From NCBI GenBank assembly GCA_018066065.1, contig JAGHSC010000178.1:1-17292 (forward strand): a stretch of DNA of 17,292 nt. Reading direction: 5' to 3'. The position numbers were made by a program, and so were the translations under genes. Origin of the DNA: Candidatus Cryptobacteroides faecihippi (GTDB lineage Bacteria > Bacteroidota > Bacteroidia > Bacteroidales > UBA932). Positions 13,953 to 17,292 of this stretch are shown here, one piece after another (the first letter of the stretch is position 1; every line of letters begins with the position of its first letter). The notes under the pieces are model-generated. The model was not told the origin of the DNA, did not search any database, and saw nothing but the letters and a program-made list of their open reading frames with translations.

Positions 13953-15041
13953 ATGGAACTGAAAAAGATTATCGACCCAGTCGACCTGGACCTGATCAAG
14001 GCGGAACTCACCCCGGACAAGAAGCTTGGCGACACCAACAAGGGAGGAAACGAGCTCTACGTGATCACGTGGAAGGATGCTCCAAACACATTGAGGGAGA
14101 TTGGCAGGCTACGCGAGCTCACCTACAGGGAGGCGGGAGCCAGCTCCGGCAACGAGATCGACCTTGACGAATATGATCTCATGGAGAATCCGTACCGCCA
14201 GCTGATAGTCTGGGATCCGGACGCGCAGGCAATCATTGGAGGCTACCGCTTCATAATAGGCCCTGACGTGGTCATGAAGGAGGATGGACAGCCAAAGATC
14301 ACATCCTCCCATCTCTACCGCTTCTCCGATGAGTTCATCAAGGACTATCTTCCACATGTCATGGAACTCGGAAGGTCATTCGTCACCCCTGAGTACCAGA
14401 GTTCGAAGGCCGGCACCAAGTCCATATTCACCATGGACAACCTTTGGGATGGAATCGCATCCGTCATCCTCGAGCACCCGAACATCATCTACCTCATCGG
14501 CAAGATGACGATCTATCCGGCCTACAACAAGGGTGCAAGGAATCTCATCATCCACTTCCTCAACAAGCATTTCAACGATCCGGACGAACTGGTCAGGCCA
14601 TTCAAGCCGATTGAGGTTGCAGACAACCCGGACCTCATGAACCTTATCCTCAACGAGGAAGACCTCAAGAAGGACTACAGGCTTCTCAAGGATGCAGTCA
14701 GGAGGCTGGGCACCAACATCCCGCCACTCGTCAATTCCTACATCAACACTTCATCATCGATGAAGATGCTTGGTTCCACCATCAACGACGAGCTCGGCGA
14801 TGCGATCGAGACCGGAATCATGATCTGCTTCAACGAGATGTACAACGACAAGGTCGAGAGGCACATGGAGGCATTCATCCAGAACAGGCTGTCCAAGCTC
14901 AGGAAGAGATTCCCTCACCTTTCGCAGAGTGCAGAGCAGAAGCTCCGCGAGCACATCGAGAAGAGCAGGGCCAAGGCTTTCAGGAAGTTCCAGCACAAGC
15001 GCCTGAAGGGCAAGCAGACTCCGGAACTCGACTTCCGCTAG
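13953..15041 (+). CDS. glsB: GlsB-like N-acyltransferase (OlsB/hemolysin-family GNAT)
   Basis: A 362-residue protein with an OlsB-like acetyltransferase fold, once annotated as hemolysin. In Bacteroides GlsB joins a 3-hydroxy fatty acid from acyl-ACP to the amino group of glycine, the first step of glycine lipids. Typical elements are LREIGRLRELTYREAG (47-62), YRQLIVWDPD with IGGYRFIIG (81-103), and MELGRSFVTPEYQ (137-149), followed by LWDGIASVI and the YLIGKMTIYPAYNKGA segment. The C-terminal 100 residues form a basic, helical extension (RLSKLRKRFPHL, KSRAKAFRKFQHKRLKGKQ) that could hold the enzyme on acidic membranes. It follows glsA in one operon and ends in TAG before a hairpin shared with htpG. 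The substrate assignment rests on family and pairing. Confidence 0.83.
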   Translation: MELKKIIDPVDLDLIKAELTPDKKLGDTNKGGNELYVITWKDAPNTLREIGRLRELTYREAGASSGNEIDLDEYDLMENPYRQLIVWDPDAQAIIGGYRFIIGPDVVMKEDGQPKITSSHLYRFSDEFIKDYLPHVMELGRSFVTPEYQSSKAGTKSIFTMDNLWDGIASVILEHPNIIYLIGKMTIYPAYNKGARNLIIHFLNKHFNDPDELVRPFKPIEVADNPDLMNLILNEEDLKKDYRLLKDAVRRLGTNIPPLVNSYINTSSSMKMLGSTINDELGDAIETGIMICFNEMYNDKVERHMEAFIQNRLSKLRKRFPHLSQSAEQKLREHIEKSRAKAFRKFQHKRLKGKQTPELDFR

Positions 15042-15062
15042 CCTGCATCCCCACACGAAAAC

Positions 15063-15099
15063 AGAAGCGGGACGATCCGATTGGGACCGTCCCGCTTCT
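15063..15099. terminator. Bidirectional terminator between glsB and htpG
   Basis: A perfect 12-bp stem (15063-15074 with 15088-15099), extendable by TCC/GGA past one mismatch, lies 21 bases after the glsB stop and 18 bases after the htpG stop on the other strand. On the minus strand it is followed by GTTTTCG; on the plus strand by TTGGATATTC. It should end both convergent genes, more strongly htpG. Confidence 0.75.
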
Positions 15100-15117
15100 T
15101 GGATATTCATTGCCAGC

Positions 15118-17115
15118 CTACTTGAGGTAGGCATCGGAAACCACCTTCCTGCTGCGGGCGATGAAGTCCGCAAGAGCCTTGCCCTTGAGCATGCCGTTGG
15201 CGAGAAGGGCGAGATCGATGACCTGCCTGAGCATCTCATTGTCCTTCGCGAATGCCTGCACATCCTCCCTGTGTGCCACACGTACTGCCTCACGGGCTTC
15301 GCGGGCTGCCTTCTTCTCATCCTCGGAGGCGGTGTCAGGTGCCTCGGCAGGAAGCTCGGCCTGAGGGGCGATCCCAGCCTTTGCCGCTTCCATGACCTTC
15401 ATGATGAGAGGGTTCTCCATGTTGACGGTGATGTTGTATGACTCAGGCATCTCGCCATAGAAGTTCATGCCTCCGCCAAGGGCACTCATCTCGCGGTACC
15501 TCCTCATGAACTCGCTCTGGGTGATGAGCACAGGGTCGGAATCCTCGCCGAGATTGTCGCCGTTGACATAGTAATCGTTGCCGGAAGGAAGGACAGCCTT
15601 GAACATGTTCTCAAGGTCATACCTCTCATCTTCCTTCATTTCAAGCTTGACACGGTCATCCTTAGGGATGAGATTGTCGACAGAGTCTGAATCAACGCGT
15701 GCGAAGCGGGTGTCCGTCATCTTCTGCTCGAGAAGGTTGACGAAATGCGAATCGAGCTCGCAGTCCATGAGCAGGACATCGTAACCCCTGTTCCTTGCGG
15801 CCTCGATGAAAGGATACTGTGCATCCGTATCGGTGGCGTAGAGGCAGACAACCTTCTTGTCCTTGTCGGTCTGATTGTCCTCGACAGCCTTGCGGTAGTC
15901 CTCGAGTGAGAAGTACTTGCCATCAGTGTTCTTGAACAGCGCGAACTTCATCGCCCTGTCGCAGAACTTCTCATCGGAAAGCATTCCATACTCGATGAAG
16001 AGCTTGATGTTGTCCCACTTGGACTCCCATGCCTGACGATCGTTCTTGAAGATCTCCTCAAGCCTGTCGGCGACCTTCTTGGTGATGTAGGTTGAGATCT
16101 TCTTCACGTTCTCATCACTCTGGAGATAGCTTCTGGAGACGTTCAGAGGGATGTCCGGAGAGTCGATGACACCATGGAGAAGGGTAAGGAACTCAGGCAC
16201 GATGTTCTCGACATGGTCGGTGACGAACATCTGGTTGCAGTAGAGCTGGATCTTGTTCTTCTCGATCGCCATCCTCTCCTTGATCTTCGGGAAGTAGAGA
16301 ACGCCGGTGAGATTGAACGGATAGTCGACATTGAGGTGGATGTGGAAGAGAGGCTCGTCCTTCATCGGGTAAAGCTCCCTGTAGAACTTGGTGTAGTCTT
16401 CCTCCTTGAGCTCGGAAGGCATGCGGACCCAGATCGGATCGACATCATTGATGACATTGTCCTCATCCTTGTCGACGTACTTGCCGTCCTTCCATTCCTG
16501 CTTCTTGCCGAAGATGACAGGTACCGGCATGAAGCGGCAGTACTTGCCAAGAAGGCCGCCGATCTTGTCCTTCGTGCCATAGTCCTTTGCGGACTCGTCA
16601 TCGAGGTAGAGGGTGATGATGGTGCCCCTGTCAGCCTTTTCGCACTCTCCCATCTCGAACTCAGGATTGCCGTCGCAGCTCCAGAGAACCGCCTTGGCAC
16701 CTTCCTTCCATGAAAGGGTCTCGATCGTGACGCGCTCTGCGACCATGAAGGCCGAGTAGAATCCGAGTCCGAAATGACCTATGATGTTCTGGTCCTTGTA
16801 CTTCTCGAGGAACTCACCTGCAGATGAGAAGGCAATCTGGTTGATGTACCTGTCGACCTCCTCCTCGGTCATGCCGATACCGCGGTCGATGATCCTGAGG
16901 GTCTTTGCGGATTCGTCCAGCTCCACCTTGACTTCTACCGGACCGAGCTCACCCTTGAACTCACCGTTCGAAGCGATTGTCTTCATCTTCTGGGAAGCGT
17001 CGACTGCGTTGGCGACAAGTTCCCTGAGGAAAATCTCATGATCTGAATACAGGAATTGCTTGATGACCGGGAAGATGCTCTCGGTCGTTACTCCTTTCTG
17101 TCCTTTGTTTGCCAT
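15118..17115 (-). CDS. htpG: Molecular chaperone HtpG (bacterial Hsp90)
   Basis: A 665-residue cytosolic ATP-dependent dimeric chaperone. The N-terminal GHKL ATPase domain (1 to about 220) shows RELVANAVDAS with Glu32 and Asn36 for catalysis and Mg, DRGIGMT (77-83), the ATP-lid stretch HFGLGFYSAFMVAERV, and GTIITLYL. The middle domain contains IPLNVSRSYLQSDENVKKIS, the hallmark segment with the catalytic-loop Arg, and KLFIEYGMLSDEKF. The C-terminal dimerisation domain follows an Ala/Glu-rich linker (SEDEKKAAREAREAV) and ends in a helix with LADFIARSRKVV. It is longer than E. coli HtpG (624) and close to what is usual in Bacteroidota. ATG 17115 gives the standard MANKG start. It is monocistronic by its terminator. 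No clear heat-shock promoter is visible, but an 11-bp hairpin sits in the leader region. Confidence 0.97.
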   Translation of the reverse strand: MANKGQKGVTTESIFPVIKQFLYSDHEIFLRELVANAVDASQKMKTIASNGEFKGELGPVEVKVELDESAKTLRIIDRGIGMTEEEVDRYINQIAFSSAGEFLEKYKDQNIIGHFGLGFYSAFMVAERVTIETLSWKEGAKAVLWSCDGNPEFEMGECEKADRGTIITLYLDDESAKDYGTKDKIGGLLGKYCRFMPVPVIFGKKQEWKDGKYVDKDEDNVINDVDPIWVRMPSELKEEDYTKFYRELYPMKDEPLFHIHLNVDYPFNLTGVLYFPKIKERMAIEKNKIQLYCNQMFVTDHVENIVPEFLTLLHGVIDSPDIPLNVSRSYLQSDENVKKISTYITKKVADRLEEIFKNDRQAWESKWDNIKLFIEYGMLSDEKFCDRAMKFALFKNTDGKYFSLEDYRKAVEDNQTDKDKKVVCLYATDTDAQYPFIEAARNRGYDVLLMDCELDSHFVNLLEQKMTDTRFARVDSDSVDNLIPKDDRVKLEMKEDERYDLENMFKAVLPSGNDYYVNGDNLGEDSDPVLITQSEFMRRYREMSALGGGMNFYGEMPESYNITVNMENPLIMKVMEAAKAGIAPQAELPAEAPDTASEDEKKAAREAREAVRVAHREDVQAFAKDNEMLRQVIDLALLANGMLKGKALADFIARSRKVVSDAYLK

Positions 17116-17137
17116 ATCAAAGTTGTTTTTTACGTTT

Positions 17138-17168
17138 GATGCCGACCCTCATTCCGGGGGCCGGCATC
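17138..17168 (-). other. Hairpin in the leader region of htpG
   Basis: An 11-bp inverted repeat (17138-17148 with 17158-17168, one wobble pair on the minus-strand RNA) with a 9-base loop lies 22 bases upstream of the htpG ATG. No T-tract follows it on the minus strand. It could be a 5'-UTR structure of htpG or a T-poor terminator for the gene upstream. Confidence 0.5.
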
Positions 17169-17198
17169 ATCTACGTCAAACTATGTTCCACTCCGGGA

Positions 17199-17223
17199 TG
17201 ACTGACAATTTGTCAATCAGTCA
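17199..17223. repeat. Short inverted repeat at the end of the upstream gene
   Basis: TGACTGA (17199-17205) is repeated in reverse complement as TCAGTCA (17217-17223) around an 11-base centre that itself contains TGACAATTTGTCA-like symmetry. It overlaps the stop codon of the partial gene. It may be a weak terminator stem or an operator for htpG; I cannot tell which. Confidence 0.35.
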
Positions 17224-17292
17224 CGGCTGGACTTGTAGGCCTGTCTGTTTCCTTCCCATTTCACCTCGATCCAGTCCGACAGGCTGGCTCCG
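17217..17292 (-). CDS. C-terminal end of an unidentified protein
   Basis: A reading frame enters from the right edge of the window and ends in TGA at 17219-17217. It codes for 24 visible residues, GASLSDWIEVKWEGNR and onward to SSRD, which look like genuine protein rather than noise; of the other minus-strand frames, one stops after ten codons and the other gives poor-looking sequence. The fragment is too short for identification. It lies 101 bases upstream of htpG on the same strand. Confidence 0.5.
   Translation of the reverse strand, partial: GASLSDWIEVKWEGNRQAYKSSRD

Noticed and set aside
1..17292. CRISPR array, insertion sequence, phage or integrative element
   Set aside because: I saw no spaced direct repeats, transposase, integrase or terminal repeats. 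Gene content and composition are even across the window.

Overview
The window looks like a piece of a Bacteroidales chromosome (phylum Bacteroidota) with fairly high GC. The evidence is the gene content: a glsA/glsB-type glycine-lipid pair, a five-repeat DUF349 protein next to yidC, a DUF4332 protein and lipoproteins with short N-terminal signals. Several intergenic gaps also carry the Bacteroides-type promoter, TTG or TTTG, then 19-20 bp, then TAnnTTTG. There are no Shine-Dalgarno-like sites of note. A Rikenellaceae/Alistipes-like or related uncultured gut lineage would fit, but the genus cannot be fixed from this sequence. I see no insertion sequence, prophage, CRISPR array or other mobile element.

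Layout, left to right. The 3' end of gap (GAPDH) and a terminator come first, then an OmpA/glycine-zipper lipoprotein with its own terminator. A minus-strand operon follows, read from 5618 down to 1199: DUF349-repeat protein, yidC, yggS. It is divergent from trmD on the plus strand. yidC is uninterrupted in reading frame except for one TAG codon at 3442-3444. After trmD there is a short gap holding a good promoter and two hairpins, which I read as a candidate small RNA. The minus strand then carries, in transcription order from 12076 to 6623, an unknown protein plus a BspA-type LRR protein, a DUF4332 helix-hairpin-helix protein, a tandem FGE-domain lipoprotein plus a membrane-anchored NUC1-type endonuclease, tRNA-Ala(GGC), and a SEC-C zinc-motif protein. 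A YitT-family membrane protein (13045 to 12116) is divergent from a plus-strand operon for glycine-lipid synthesis (glsA-like, then glsB-like). That operon converges on htpG (minus), with a hairpin between them that probably terminates both. The last 76 bases hold the C-terminal end of one more minus-strand gene.

Functionally most of this is housekeeping: glycolysis, envelope anchoring, membrane-protein insertion, PLP homeostasis, tRNA modification, membrane lipid synthesis and protein folding. The items that deserve checking are the amber codon inside an essential gene (yidC), the candidate sRNA at about 6503-6606, the FGE-lipoprotein/nuclease pair, and the tRNA gene that may share a transcript with the SEC-C gene. 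I did not find a convincing new multi-gene system.
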